Source of the DNA: Knoellia sp. p5-6-4
GTDB lineage: Bacteria; Actinomycetota; Actinomycetes; Actinomycetales; Dermatophilaceae
NCBI RefSeq assembly: GCF_029222705.1
Contig: NZ_JARGZF010000001.1
Coordinates: 1,546,437 to 1,610,436, forward strand
Length of the DNA: 64,000 bases
Reading direction: 5' to 3'
Numbering within the stretch: the first letter of the stretch is position 1; each line of letters begins with the position of its first letter. The notes beneath the pieces are model-generated. The model was given only the letters and a program-made list of their open reading frames with translations. It had not been told where the DNA came from and did no database searches. This document shows, one piece after another, positions 26,182-34,458 of the stretch. Position numbers and translations under genes: made by a program.

Positions 26182-27974
26182 GCGGCCACCGTGGGTCAGA
26201 CGACGCCAGGGTCTCCGATCGACGGAGCCGGCTCTTCTGGCGCCTGACGTCCGAGCTCCGGCCCTACAGGGGTTCGGTGCTGGTCATCTTCGTGGTCGAC
26301 CTGCTCGCCACGCCGCTGATGCTGCTCGCCCCGGTGCCCATCATGATCGCCGTCGACAGCGTGCTGGGCGGCAAGCCGCTGCCGCCCTACCTCGACGCGC
26401 TGCTGCCCGACGCGGTCGCCGAGACGAGCACCCGGCTCCTGCTGACGGCAGCGGTCATGCAGGTGGTGGTCGTGGCGCTGGCCCAGCTGCAGCAGATGGG
26501 TAGCTACGTCCTGCGGGTCAGGACTGGCGAGCGGATGACCCTGGACCTGCGGGAGCGGCTGTTCGCCCATGCGCAGCGGCTCTCCCTCCGGCGGCACGAC
26601 GCCCGTGGCTCCACCGACTCGGTGTACCGGATCCAGAACGACGCGGCCGAGCTGCAGAAGGTGACGGTCGACGGAGTCCTGACCACGGCGACGTCCGCGA
26701 TCGCCCTCTGCACCACGGTCGTCGTGATCGCGCGGCTGGACTGGCAGCTGGCGGTCGTGAGTCTCCTCGTCTCGCCGCTGCTCGTCCTCTTCACCCGGCG
26801 GTACCGCCTCCAGGTGCGCCCGCGGTATCGCGACGTCAAGGGGATCGAGACGGGCGCCATGCGGGTCGTCCAGGAAGCGCTCGGCGCCCTGCGGGTGGTC
26901 AAGGCGTTCGGCCAGGAGGACGGCGAGCGAGACCGCTTCAGCCAGCGCTCGAGCACCGGGGTCCACGCGCGGGTCCGGCTCGCGGTCACGGAGGGGGTCT
27001 TCGGGCTGCTGGTGAACGTCGTGACCGCGGTGGGCACCGCGACGGTGCTGTTCATCGGCGTCCGCCATGTCCAGCAGGGCGTGCTGACCCTCGGCGAGCT
27101 CCTCATGGTCATCGCCTACCTCTCCCAGCTCTACGGCCCGCTCAAGACCATCAGCAAGAAGGCAGCCACCCTGCAGTCCTCGCTGGCCAGCGCGGAACGC
27201 GTCTTCGAGTTCCTGGACGAGCCCCACGACGTCCCGCAGAGGCCGGATGCCGTCCCGCTCGTCCGCGCCCTCGGGAACGTGGAGTTCCGTAACGTGTCGA
27301 TGCGCTACGGCCGTGGCCCCGAGGTGCTGCACGACCTGTCCTTCCATGTGGAGAGGGACACGACGGTCGGCATCTTCGGCGCCACCGGGGCCGGAAAGAC
27401 GACGCTGGTCAGCCTCCTGGTCCGCTTCTACGACCCGACCGCCGGGGCGGTGCTGCTGGATGGCATCGACGTGCGCGAGTACCGGCTGGACGACCTGCGC
27501 CGGCAGGTGGCGTTCGTCCTCCAGGACCCGGTGCTGTTCTCGACGAGCATCGCCGAGAACATCCGTTACGCGCGGCCGGACGCCTCGCTCGAGGATGTCG
27601 TCGCCGCCGCGGAGCAGGCTGACGCGCACCTGTTCATCACGGACCTTCCTGACGGCTACGACACCCTGGTGGGCGAGCGGGGAATGAGGCTCTCGGGCGG
27701 CGAGCGCCAACGGATCTCGCTCGCGCGCGCCTTCCTCAAGGACGGCCGGGTCCTGGTCCTGGACGAGCCGACGAGCTCGGTCGACGTCGCGACAGAGGCC
27801 AAGATCCTCGCGGCGATGGAACGGCTGTCCCGCGGCCGGACGACGTTCCTGATCGCGCACCGGGCCTCGACGCTCTCGAGGTGTGACCTGTGGCTCGAGC
27901 TGCGGGGTGGCCGGCTGGTCGAGGTGGGCCGTCCCCACCAGACGGGCTACGAGCGGCTGGGGGGCATCCCATGA
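26178..27974 (+). CDS. ABC exporter, fused permease/ATPase (MsbA/lipid-A type)
   Basis: This 598-aa half-transporter has a six-helix type I exporter domain (residues 25-320) followed by the ATPase: Walker A GATGAGKTT (401-409, K407), the Q-loop in FVLQDPVLFSTSIAENI, signature LSGGERQRISLARA, Walker B VLVLDEPTSSVD and an H-loop in FLIAHR. It acts as a homodimer. ATGA overlaps link it to the GH/GT2 fusion and to the kinase gene, so its cargo is likely the product of these glycosyltransferases. Confidence 0.93.
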   Translation: MSGHRGSDDARVSDRRSRLFWRLTSELRPYRGSVLVIFVVDLLATPLMLLAPVPIMIAVDSVLGGKPLPPYLDALLPDAVAETSTRLLLTAAVMQVVVVALAQLQQMGSYVLRVRTGERMTLDLRERLFAHAQRLSLRRHDARGSTDSVYRIQNDAAELQKVTVDGVLTTATSAIALCTTVVVIARLDWQLAVVSLLVSPLLVLFTRRYRLQVRPRYRDVKGIETGAMRVVQEALGALRVVKAFGQEDGERDRFSQRSSTGVHARVRLAVTEGVFGLLVNVVTAVGTATVLFIGVRHVQQGVLTLGELLMVIAYLSQLYGPLKTISKKAATLQSSLASAERVFEFLDEPHDVPQRPDAVPLVRALGNVEFRNVSMRYGRGPEVLHDLSFHVERDTTVGIFGATGAGKTTLVSLLVRFYDPTAGAVLLDGIDVREYRLDDLRRQVAFVLQDPVLFSTSIAENIRYARPDASLEDVVAAAEQADAHLFITDLPDGYDTLVGERGMRLSGGERQRISLARAFLKDGRVLVLDEPTSSVDVATEAKILAAMERLSRGRTTFLIAHRASTLSRCDLWLELRGGRLVEVGRPHQTGYERLGGIP

Positions 27975-29035
27975 GCACCGACGTGGAGCCGAGCGGCGTC
28001 GAGGTCCTGCACGCGGACCAGCTGGCGTTGCTGTCGGAACCGCTGCGGACCCTCGCCGCCGACGGGGTCGGCGAAGTGGTGGTCACCTCCGCCACGTGTC
28101 TGCGGGAGGGCGTGCACCGACTCCAGCTGGTGGGGGCGACGCGCTCCAGCGTCGTCGTGAAGCGGCTTCGCGCCCGGAGAGCCCAGCTGGAACGACGCGT
28201 GACGGGCCGGTGGCTGCCGGCGGTGGGGATGGGGTCACTGGGGCCACCCAGGCTCGCGACGATCGGTGAGGCCGATGGGCGGCACGTGTGGCACGTGTAC
28301 GACGACCTCGGCGTCCGTGGCCTCGACCGCGACGACGTGGACTCCTCGTGCCTGGAGGCGGCCATGGACACGCTCGCAGAGCTCCACGCCTCGTTCGCCG
28401 GGCACGGCCTGCTGCCCGAGCCGAGGTTCGCGGCCGGTGACCTCGGGGCGTACTTCTACGCCAACAGCGTGCGGGACGCCGCGCGCTGCGTGGACCTGCT
28501 GCGCCGGTCCGCGGTCCAGGCGTCCGCTGAGGACGCGTCGGTGCGGGATGCCGTCCAGGCCCACCTGTCCGACCTGCTCCGGGACGAGCCCCGACGCCTC
28601 CGTCTCCTGCAGGAACAGTCGGGTCCCGAGACGCTCGTCCACGGTGACCTCACCCGGGCCAACGTCTTCGTCCTGACCGGTCCCGAGGGCCTCCACGTCC
28701 GGCTCATCGATTGGGATCACGTGGGGGTCGGCCCGGCCGGCTTCGACATCTCCACGCACGTCGCGTACTACCCTCCTGCCCAGCGCCGCCTCGTCCTCAG
28801 TCGTTACACGCAGGCGATGGCCGACAGGGGTTTTCCGTTCGCCGATGACCTCGACTGGGACCTTCTGGTGGCGACGTTCGAGGCGGGACGCCTGGCCAAC
28901 CAGATCATCTGGGTGGCCCAGGGGATCCTGGAGGGCAACGGCTGGACCTTCCACGAGCTGGCCGCGTGGAGGGACGCCCTGACTGCTGTCGTGGACGGTG
29001 ACGGAACCGCGCCGGCAGGGATGGCGGGGACGTGA
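27971..29035 (+). CDS. Phosphotransferase, APH/choline-kinase-like fold
   Basis: This 354-aa soluble kinase-like protein carries the APH catalytic loop LVHGDLTRANVFV (H224-G-D226) and the metal-binding LIDWDHVG (D247, D249). The N-terminal lobe has a beta-strand with Lys in SVVVKRLRARRAQLE. It lacks aminoglycoside-specific features, so the acceptor is probably a sugar, an alcohol or a glycan end rather than a drug. It is coupled by 4-bp overlaps to the exporter and to the next glycosyltransferase gene. A scaffold or regulatory pseudokinase is the alternative, but the catalytic residues look intact. Confidence 0.85.
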   Translation: MSTDVEPSGVEVLHADQLALLSEPLRTLAADGVGEVVVTSATCLREGVHRLQLVGATRSSVVVKRLRARRAQLERRVTGRWLPAVGMGSLGPPRLATIGEADGRHVWHVYDDLGVRGLDRDDVDSSCLEAAMDTLAELHASFAGHGLLPEPRFAAGDLGAYFYANSVRDAARCVDLLRRSAVQASAEDASVRDAVQAHLSDLLRDEPRRLRLLQEQSGPETLVHGDLTRANVFVLTGPEGLHVRLIDWDHVGVGPAGFDISTHVAYYPPAQRRLVLSRYTQAMADRGFPFADDLDWDLLVATFEAGRLANQIIWVAQGILEGNGWTFHELAAWRDALTAVVDGDGTAPAGMAGT

Positions 29036-30177
29036 CCCGCGTCGTCCTGGCACCCTTCAAGGTTGCGCACTACGCCCGCGCCGCCGGGCACTTCTGGGTG
29101 TACGTGCAGTACGCCGATGCCCTGCGCCGCCTCGGCTGCGACGTGTGGTGGCTCGAGGAGCTCCCCCGTTCCCCGCAACCTCGACCGAGCGATCCGCGGG
29201 TGGCCACGCTGCTCGAGCGGCTGCGGCCGTTCGGGCTGGCGGACCGAGCCATCGTCTACGAGGCGCCGGCCGGCGCAGCCGGAGCAGGTGACACACCGAC
29301 GTACCTGACCATGCCCGCCGAGCGAGCCGAGCGCCTGCTGCGACACAGTGACCTGCTGCTCAGCTTCCACTACGAGATGGTGCCCGGCATGCTCACCCGG
29401 TTCCGCCGCACAGCCCTGGTCGACATCGACCCCGGACTGCTGCAGCTGTGGTGGACCAGCAACCTGCTGCGGGTCCAGCGTCACGACGTGTACTTCAGCA
29501 TCGGCGAGAAGGTCGGCCCGGTCCCGGGCGACCCTGGCGCGGAGTGGGTGCACACCAGGCCGGCCGTGTCGCTCGACCTGTGGCCCTTCCGCTACGACCC
29601 TGACTGCCCTGCGGTCACCAGCATCTCGTCGTGGCAGAGCCGCAGCTACGTGCTGGTCAACGGCTCACTTGTCGACACCAACAAGCGGGTTGCCTACCTG
29701 GACTTCCTCGACCTCCCGCGCCGGGTCACCCGACCGATGGAAATCGCCACGGCTCTCGGTGCGGACGAGGAAGACGACCGTCGGCTGTTGCAGGACAACG
29801 GCTGGGTGGTGCGCGAGGCGGTCGGCGTCGCCGGGGACCCGCAGGCGTACCAGGCCTACATCCAGGGGTCGCGGGCGGAGTTCGGGTGCGCCAAGCCGGC
29901 CTACGTGATGCTGGGGAACGGCTGGTTCAGCGACCGCACGGCCTGCTACCTCGCGTCTGGCAAGCCCGCGGTCGTTCAGTACACCGGCCCCAGCGACTAC
30001 CTTCCGAACGGTCTGGGCCTGATCAGGTTCACGAACCCCGAGGAGGCCGCCGCGGGGCTTGCCGAGGTCGACGCCCACTACGAACGGCACTGCCGGGCGG
30101 CCAGGGACCTGGCGGAGCACTGCTTCTCGGCACGGGAGGTCGTCAACCGGATGCTCAACCAGGCTCTTCGAGGGTGA
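29032..30177 (+). CDS. GT-B fold glycosyltransferase-like protein
   Basis: This 381-aa protein starts [39 protein letters not shown], the N-terminal Rossmann opening of GT-B enzymes. A C-terminal donor-site-like segment follows: [45 protein letters not shown], including the S/G-DR-x-Y-L-A-x-G-K-P pattern of GT4-like proteins. The GTG start overlaps the kinase stop (GTGA). It is the last gene of the operon and its 3' end overlaps the convergent SDR gene by 23 bp. Donor and acceptor are unknown. Confidence 0.78.
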   Translation: MTRVVLAPFKVAHYARAAGHFWVYVQYADALRRLGCDVWWLEELPRSPQPRPSDPRVATLLERLRPFGLADRAIVYEAPAGAAGAGDTPTYLTMPAERAERLLRHSDLLLSFHYEMVPGMLTRFRRTALVDIDPGLLQLWWTSNLLRVQRHDVYFSIGEKVGPVPGDPGAEWVHTRPAVSLDLWPFRYDPDCPAVTSISSWQSRSYVLVNGSLVDTNKRVAYLDFLDLPRRVTRPMEIATALGADEEDDRRLLQDNGWVVREAVGVAGDPQAYQAYIQGSRAEFGCAKPAYVMLGNGWFSDRTACYLASGKPAVVQYTGPSDYLPNGLGLIRFTNPEEAAAGLAEVDAHYERHCRAARDLAEHCFSAREVVNRMLNQALRG

Positions 30178-31150
30178 GGTCGTCGGGGGATTCTTCCGGT
30201 GAGGGGGAGCGCTGGAGGGGCTTGCTGAACCAGTCGATCGTGCGCAGCAGCCCTTCCGCGAGGCCCACCCTGGGCTCCCAGCCCAGCAGTTGTCGAGCCA
30301 CCGTGATGTCGGGCCGGCGGACCGCCGGGTCGTCAACCGGACGGGGCACGAACGTGATGACCGACCGTGAGTCGGTGAGCTCCCTGACGGTCGCGGCCAG
30401 CTCGAGCATCGTCAGCTCATGGGGGTTTCCGATGTTGACCGGACCGGAGTGGTCGGAGTGCAGCATCCGGACGATGCCGTCGATGAGGTCGTCGACGTAG
30501 CACAGTGAGCGGGTCTGGGAGCCGTCGCCGCTCACGGTCAGCGGGAGCCCGCGCAGCGCCTGGTCGATGAAGGTGGGGACGGCCCTGCCGTCATGGGGTC
30601 GCATCCGCGGCCCGTACGTGTTGAAGATCCGGACGATGCCCGTGTTCACTCCACGGCTGCCGCGGTAGGCGCCGGTCATCGCCTCGGCGAAGCGCTTGGC
30701 CTCGTCGTAGACCGCCCTCGGGCCGACCGGGTTGACGTTGCCCCAGTAGGTCTCGGGCTGGGGGTGCACCAGCGGGTCGCCGTAGGTCTCCGAGGTCGAT
30801 GCCAGCACGAACCGGGCACCCTTCTCGGCCGCCAGCTCGAGGGCGTTGAGGGTCCCGGTGGAGCCAGCCTGCAGGGTCTGGACGGGGAAGCGGAGGTAGT
30901 CCACCGGAGAGGCCGGGGACGCGAGGTGGAGGACCGCGTCGATCGGCCCGGGCACGTGGAAGGGGTCGGTCACGTCCGCCTCTCGGAGGCGGAACCGCTG
31001 CTGCGCCAGCAGGTCGTGGACGTTGGCAGGCACCCCGGTGAGGAAGTTGTCGAGGCACAGCACCCACCAGCCGGCTTCGAGCAGGCGTTCGCACACGTGT
31101 GAACCCACGAAGCCCGCTCCGCCGGTGACCACGGCACGCTTTCGTCGCAC
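30155..31150 (-). CDS. UDP-glucuronate decarboxylase-like NAD-dependent epimerase/dehydratase
   Basis: This 331-aa extended SDR has GGAGFVGS at residues 10-17, the UXS-type segment [20 protein letters not shown], catalytic Y148/K152 in YDEAKR and [11 protein letters not shown] near the C-terminus. Enzymes with this pattern make UDP-xylose from UDP-glucuronate. It would supply a pentose donor to the convergent glycosyltransferases. I chose the GTG at 31150, which follows GGGGGGAG; an ATG at 31180 lacks a ribosome site. Its last 23 bp overlap the GT-B gene tail-to-tail. Confidence 0.86.
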   Translation of the reverse strand: MRRKRAVVTGGAGFVGSHVCERLLEAGWWVLCLDNFLTGVPANVHDLLAQQRFRLREADVTDPFHVPGPIDAVLHLASPASPVDYLRFPVQTLQAGSTGTLNALELAAEKGARFVLASTSETYGDPLVHPQPETYWGNVNPVGPRAVYDEAKRFAEAMTGAYRGSRGVNTGIVRIFNTYGPRMRPHDGRAVPTFIDQALRGLPLTVSGDGSQTRSLCYVDDLIDGIVRMLHSDHSGPVNIGNPHELTMLELAATVRELTDSRSVITFVPRPVDDPAVRRPDITVARQLLGWEPRVGLAEGLLRTIDWFSKPLQRSPSPEESPDDLTLEEPG

Positions 31151-31317
31151 GTCTCCCCCCAGCTTCCCCTGCTCACCCATTTCAGCGGAGGTGGCGACTC
31201 GGGGGCCATGGCCCGACCGTGCCGTTCACCCGGCCCACACGGGCCATGCCGTGACCATCGCCCCGCCGGTTGACCGACCGCAGACACCGACCAAGGGACC
31301 GGACTACGGTGGGACAG

Positions 31318-32235
31318 GTGTCACGCCCCTGCCGTGTCGGTGTCCAGCTGCCCGAGGTCGAGCGCCCGGTCGGCTGGCCGGAGCTCTTCTCGATGGCGCG
31401 AACGGCCGAGGCGGCCGGCCTGGACTCGCTGTGGCTCGGCGACCACCTGCTGTACGACCTGCCCGGCGGCATCACTCGTGGGCCCTGGGAGGTGTGGACC
31501 TCGCTGGCGGCGATCGCCGCGGTCACCGAGCGCATCGAGCTCGGCCCCCTCGTCGCCTCGGTCGGGTTCCACGAGCCGGCGATGCTGGCCAAGCAGGCCG
31601 CCACCGTCGACGGCATCTCCGGGGGCCGGCTCATCCTGGGTCTCGGCGCGGGCTGGAACGAGCGCGAGTACCGCGCCTTCGGCTTCCCCTACGACCACCG
31701 GGTGTCGCGCTTCGAGGAGGCCTTCACCATCATCCGCACGCTGCTCCGGGAAGGCCGCATCGACTACCGGGGCACCTACTACGCCGTCGAGGACTGCGTC
31801 CTCGACCCGCGTCCGGTCCGGACCGGTGGGCCACCCCTCGTGCTGGGCTCCGTCGGCGAGCGGATGATGCGGATCGGCCTCCCGCACGTCGACGCGTGGA
31901 ATGTGTGGTGGAGCGACTACGGCAACTCCGCCGACGGCTTCGCCAGCCTGCGCAGCCGAGTCGAGCAGGCTGCGGCAGCAGCGGGCCGCAGAGCCGATGA
32001 GGTGGCGGCCACCGCCGCGGTGTTCGTGCAGTTCCCCGGCGGTGGCGGTCGCCTGATGGGAGAGACGTACAACGCCGCCGTGGAGCCGGTGCAGGGGACG
32101 CCTGAGGCGATCGCCGACCACGTGCGGGCGATGGCCGCAGCCGGCGCCACCCACCTCCAGCTGGTGCTCGACCCGATCACCGAGGCCTCGATCGAGGTCG
32201 TCGGCGAGGCGCTGCGGCTCCTCGGCCAGAGCTGA
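31318..32235 (+). CDS. LLM-class F420-dependent oxidoreductase
   Basis: This 305-aa protein has the luciferase-like TIM barrel: GVQLPEVERPVGWPELFSMARTAEAAGLDSLWLGDHL, VAS-VGFHEPAMLAKQAATVDGISGGRLILGLGAGWNEREY and PPLVLGSVGERMMRI, all typical of F420-using actinobacterial members. The reaction is unknown. TACGGT lies 7 nt before the GTG at 31318, favouring a leaderless start there over the GTG at 31309. There is no functional link to the glycan genes that I can see. Confidence 0.88.
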   Translation: MSRPCRVGVQLPEVERPVGWPELFSMARTAEAAGLDSLWLGDHLLYDLPGGITRGPWEVWTSLAAIAAVTERIELGPLVASVGFHEPAMLAKQAATVDGISGGRLILGLGAGWNEREYRAFGFPYDHRVSRFEEAFTIIRTLLREGRIDYRGTYYAVEDCVLDPRPVRTGGPPLVLGSVGERMMRIGLPHVDAWNVWWSDYGNSADGFASLRSRVEQAAAAAGRRADEVAATAAVFVQFPGGGGRLMGETYNAAVEPVQGTPEAIADHVRAMAAAGATHLQLVLDPITEASIEVVGEALRLLGQS

Positions 32236-32303
32236 CGCGCGGCCTGCCGCGCTCGTGCCGACGCGGCCGTCGAGGTCACCCATCGAGGGCTCCCCACGTC
32301 TCG

Positions 32304-32366
32304 ACGAACAACGACCCCGACGAAAAGCGTGTCGGGGTCGTTGTTCGTTTGGCGGAGGCGGAGGGA
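32304..32366. repeat. Direct repeat copy 1: tRNA-Ser tail plus terminator
   Basis: These 63 bp match 32421-32483 with a single mismatch. The unit consists of the tRNA-Ser(GCT) terminator hairpin plus the last 14 nt or so of the tRNA, so this copy is a detached tRNA tail 117 bp from the real one. Confidence 0.9.
32305..32347. terminator. Terminator hairpin, distal copy
   Basis: A 17-bp perfect stem (CGAACAACGACCCCGAC with its complement) has a 9-nt loop GAAAAGCGT. It may serve the tRNA on the minus strand and the oxidoreductase gene on the plus strand. Confidence 0.8.
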
Positions 32367-32407
32367 GCCGTCGCGCGCTCGTACCTCGCGTGCTCCTCCC
32401 AAATCCC
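32363..32407. repeat. Shared GGGAGCCGTCGC...GCTCCTCCC element, copy A
   Basis: The ends GGGAGCCGTCGC and GCTCCTCCC-A-AATCCC recur beside tRNA-Ser(TGA) at 46559-46595. The GGAGC/GCTCC ends are inverted repeats around a roughly 25-nt middle. See the findings. Confidence 0.6.
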
Positions 32408-32420
32408 CCGTGCCCGATAA

Positions 32421-32483
32421 ACGAAGAACGACCCCGACGAAAAGCGTGTCGGGGTCGTTGTTCGTTTGGCGGAGGCGGAGGGA
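32421..32483. repeat. Direct repeat copy 2: authentic tRNA-Ser tail plus terminator
   Basis: This is the tRNA-proximal copy. Its right end (32470-32483) is the true 3' end of tRNA-Ser(GCT). The single difference from copy 1 is a G in place of C in the sixth position of the repeat. Confidence 0.9.
32427..32459 (-). terminator. tRNA-Ser(GCT) terminator
   Basis: A 12-bp stem AACGACCCCGAC with its complement and a 9-nt loop begins 11 nt after the tRNA 3' end on the minus strand. Confidence 0.8.
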
Positions 32484-32559
32484 TTTGAACCCTCGATGGG
32501 CGGTTAGCCCAAACCGCATTAGCAGTGCGGCGCCATAGACCGGACTAGGCGACGCCTCC
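32470..32559 (-). tRNA. tRNA-Ser(GCT)
   Basis: A 90-nt type II tRNA is read on the minus strand. The acceptor GGAGGCG pairs with CGCCTCC, the anticodon stem CCGCA/TGCGG has loop CTGCTAA (anticodon GCT), a long variable arm follows, and the T-arm contains GGGTTCAAATCCC. The discriminator is G and CCA is not encoded. Confidence 0.96.
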
Positions 32560-32693
32560 ACGCCCGCCCCATCGTCGCATGGACTCAGGACCGAGCCCGC
32601 ACAGGGTATCCGCACCCCGTGCGCCTGAACAAACCCGTCCCGCTGCCACGGCGACCCGGCAGCCGGACCGCGCTCCGCGGCATACCGAAGCGG

Positions 32694-34265
32694 TCAGCTG
32701 CAGATGTCCTGGTCGGCGGTGCGGGCCTTGATCGTGGCGGTCGAGGACGGCGGCGCGGTGGCCGTCACCGTCGGCGACGGGATGGGCGTGTTGCCGATGC
32801 GGTTCGGCACCTCGACGACGTTCTTCGAACCCTGCCCCACGCTGACCTCGATGGTCGAGCCGAGCTGGTCGTCGCTGCGGATCTTCGAGCCCGGGAAAGC
32901 CGCGGCCACCGTGCGGGCCGACTCCTCCATGCCCTTGCCGTGGCGGATCACCGTGCCCCTGCCCGGCGTGCCGGTGCCGTTGACGAACCCGTCGATCCGG
33001 AAGCCCTGCACCTCCAGGGCTCCGGCTGCCTGCCGCGCCAGCCCGGGCACACCCGAGTCGTTGGTGACGCGTACCCGGATCAGGTTGGGGGCCACCGTCA
33101 GCGGAGCGGACGTGGTCGGGCTCGGGCTGGGCGTGCTGCCGGGCGGCGGCTTCTGGCCGGGCAGCGGCTTGTCCTCGCGCAGCGACTCCCACAGCAGGTC
33201 CGCCGACTCCGCCCACTGGACCCGGTTGGGGTCCTGCGGGTAGTCCTCGATCGGGACCGTCACGAAGCGGATCTGGTCCATGCCGATGCGGGCCACGCTC
33301 TCTGCGACGTCACGCATCTTGCCGACCCCGAGGCCCTTGTCCGTCGTCATGGACTGGGTCGCCGCGTCAAGGAACCGGAAGAGGCGGTCGGGCCGCAACA
33401 GGAGCGAGGAACTGGTCGCCTCCTGCACCACCGAGGACAGGAACGCCTGCTGCCGGTTGATGCGCCCGATGTCCGACCCGTCGCCGACGGTCTTGCGGAC
33501 GCGGACGTAGCCGAGGGCCTGCTTGCCGTTGACCTTGGTCTTGCCGGCGGGAAGGGTCAGGAGGCTGTCACGGTCGTTGATCGGCTCCGGGGTGCACACG
33601 GTGACGCCCCCGAGGGCGTCGACCATCCGCTCGAAGCCGCGGAAGTCGATGACGACGAAGTGGTCGAGGTAGATGCCGGTCAGCCCCTCGAACGTCTTGA
33701 TGACGCAGCCCGGGCCGCCCTGGGTGAAGTTGTTGTTCCACTGACGCACCACACCGGTCTCGGGCGACCACTCCTTGTCCGCACAGTTCTGCGGCGCCCT
33801 GGTCATGGAGTCCCGGGGGATGGAGACGACGGTGGCAGACTTCCGGTCGGCCGACAGGTGGACGACGAGGTTGGTGTCGGAGCGCGCGCCCGCGACGCCG
33901 TACTCCGCGTTGTTGCTGCCGTACTTGGAGTTGCCGGTGCCGGCACGGGTGTCGGAGCCCATCACCAGGATGTTCATCGGGCCGAGCTTGGTCCGGGAGT
34001 CCGTGGTCGCCTGCTTCTCGGGCCGCGTGCCCAGGGCATCCCCGAGGTCGAGGCGGTTGATGTTGCCGGTGAGCTTCACGTAGGCGACGACGCTGAGGAC
34101 GAGCGCGACGGCCAGGCCGGCGGCCACGGCGATCCCGCCTCGACGCAGCCACGGGTGCCGGCGGTCCTTGTGGCGGTCGGAGCGGCGCCTGACCTGCGGG
34201 GTCTCCTCGGCGGCGCCACCGTTCCCCGGCGTGCTGGGCTCTGAGCCGGGCGTGGCCTCGCTCAC
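32694..34265 (-). CDS. LytR-CpsA-Psr (LCP) family cell-wall glycopolymer ligase
   Basis: This 523-aa protein has a charged cytosolic N-terminus, one TM at about residues 45-68 and an external LCP domain (about 100-290) with NILVMGSDTRAG, ARSDTNLVVHL and VVSIPRDS, whose Arg/Asp residues bind the polyprenyl-pyrophosphate substrate. A C-terminal LytR_C domain (about 390-480) and a Pro/Ser/Thr linker follow. LCP enzymes attach teichoic acid, arabinogalactan or other glycans to peptidoglycan. The GTG start has GAGAGAGG about 7 nt upstream. It is divergent from a PBP gene and about 1.5 kb from the glycan cluster. Confidence 0.93.
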   Translation of the reverse strand: MSEATPGSEPSTPGNGGAAEETPQVRRRSDRHKDRRHPWLRRGGIAVAAGLAVALVLSVVAYVKLTGNINRLDLGDALGTRPEKQATTDSRTKLGPMNILVMGSDTRAGTGNSKYGSNNAEYGVAGARSDTNLVVHLSADRKSATVVSIPRDSMTRAPQNCADKEWSPETGVVRQWNNNFTQGGPGCVIKTFEGLTGIYLDHFVVIDFRGFERMVDALGGVTVCTPEPINDRDSLLTLPAGKTKVNGKQALGYVRVRKTVGDGSDIGRINRQQAFLSSVVQEATSSSLLLRPDRLFRFLDAATQSMTTDKGLGVGKMRDVAESVARIGMDQIRFVTVPIEDYPQDPNRVQWAESADLLWESLREDKPLPGQKPPPGSTPSPSPTTSAPLTVAPNLIRVRVTNDSGVPGLARQAAGALEVQGFRIDGFVNGTGTPGRGTVIRHGKGMEESARTVAAAFPGSKIRSDDQLGSTIEVSVGQGSKNVVEVPNRIGNTPIPSPTVTATAPPSSTATIKARTADQDICS

Positions 34266-34458
34266 AGGGGAACCTCTCTCATCCAACAGTGCCGTACAGC
34301 GCGGGTCGCACCGCGCCCACGGGAGTGTAGACGGCCAGCCTAGGCATGGCCGATTTCACATCGTCCCATGTCGAAGACGCCCGAGAAGGGTCCCGGGTTG
34401 CCGCTGCGGCGACAGGGTGCCGGGCCGGCATCCCGACCCGATGTTGTTGTATGTCTCC

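Noticed and set aside
27971-29035. Aminoglycoside resistance gene
   Set aside because: The HGD/DWD motifs fit the fold, but the context is glycan synthesis and no drug-specific features are visible.
23500-31200. Glycan operon as a mobile genomic island
   Set aside because: There are no integrase, transposase, flanking repeats or tRNA at the borders, and base composition is similar to its neighbours. Only the low heptamer count hints at a different origin.
32304-32483. Attachment sites of an integrated element
   Set aside because: Only 54 bp separate the copies and no element lies between them, so an att pair cannot be claimed, only a possible scar.
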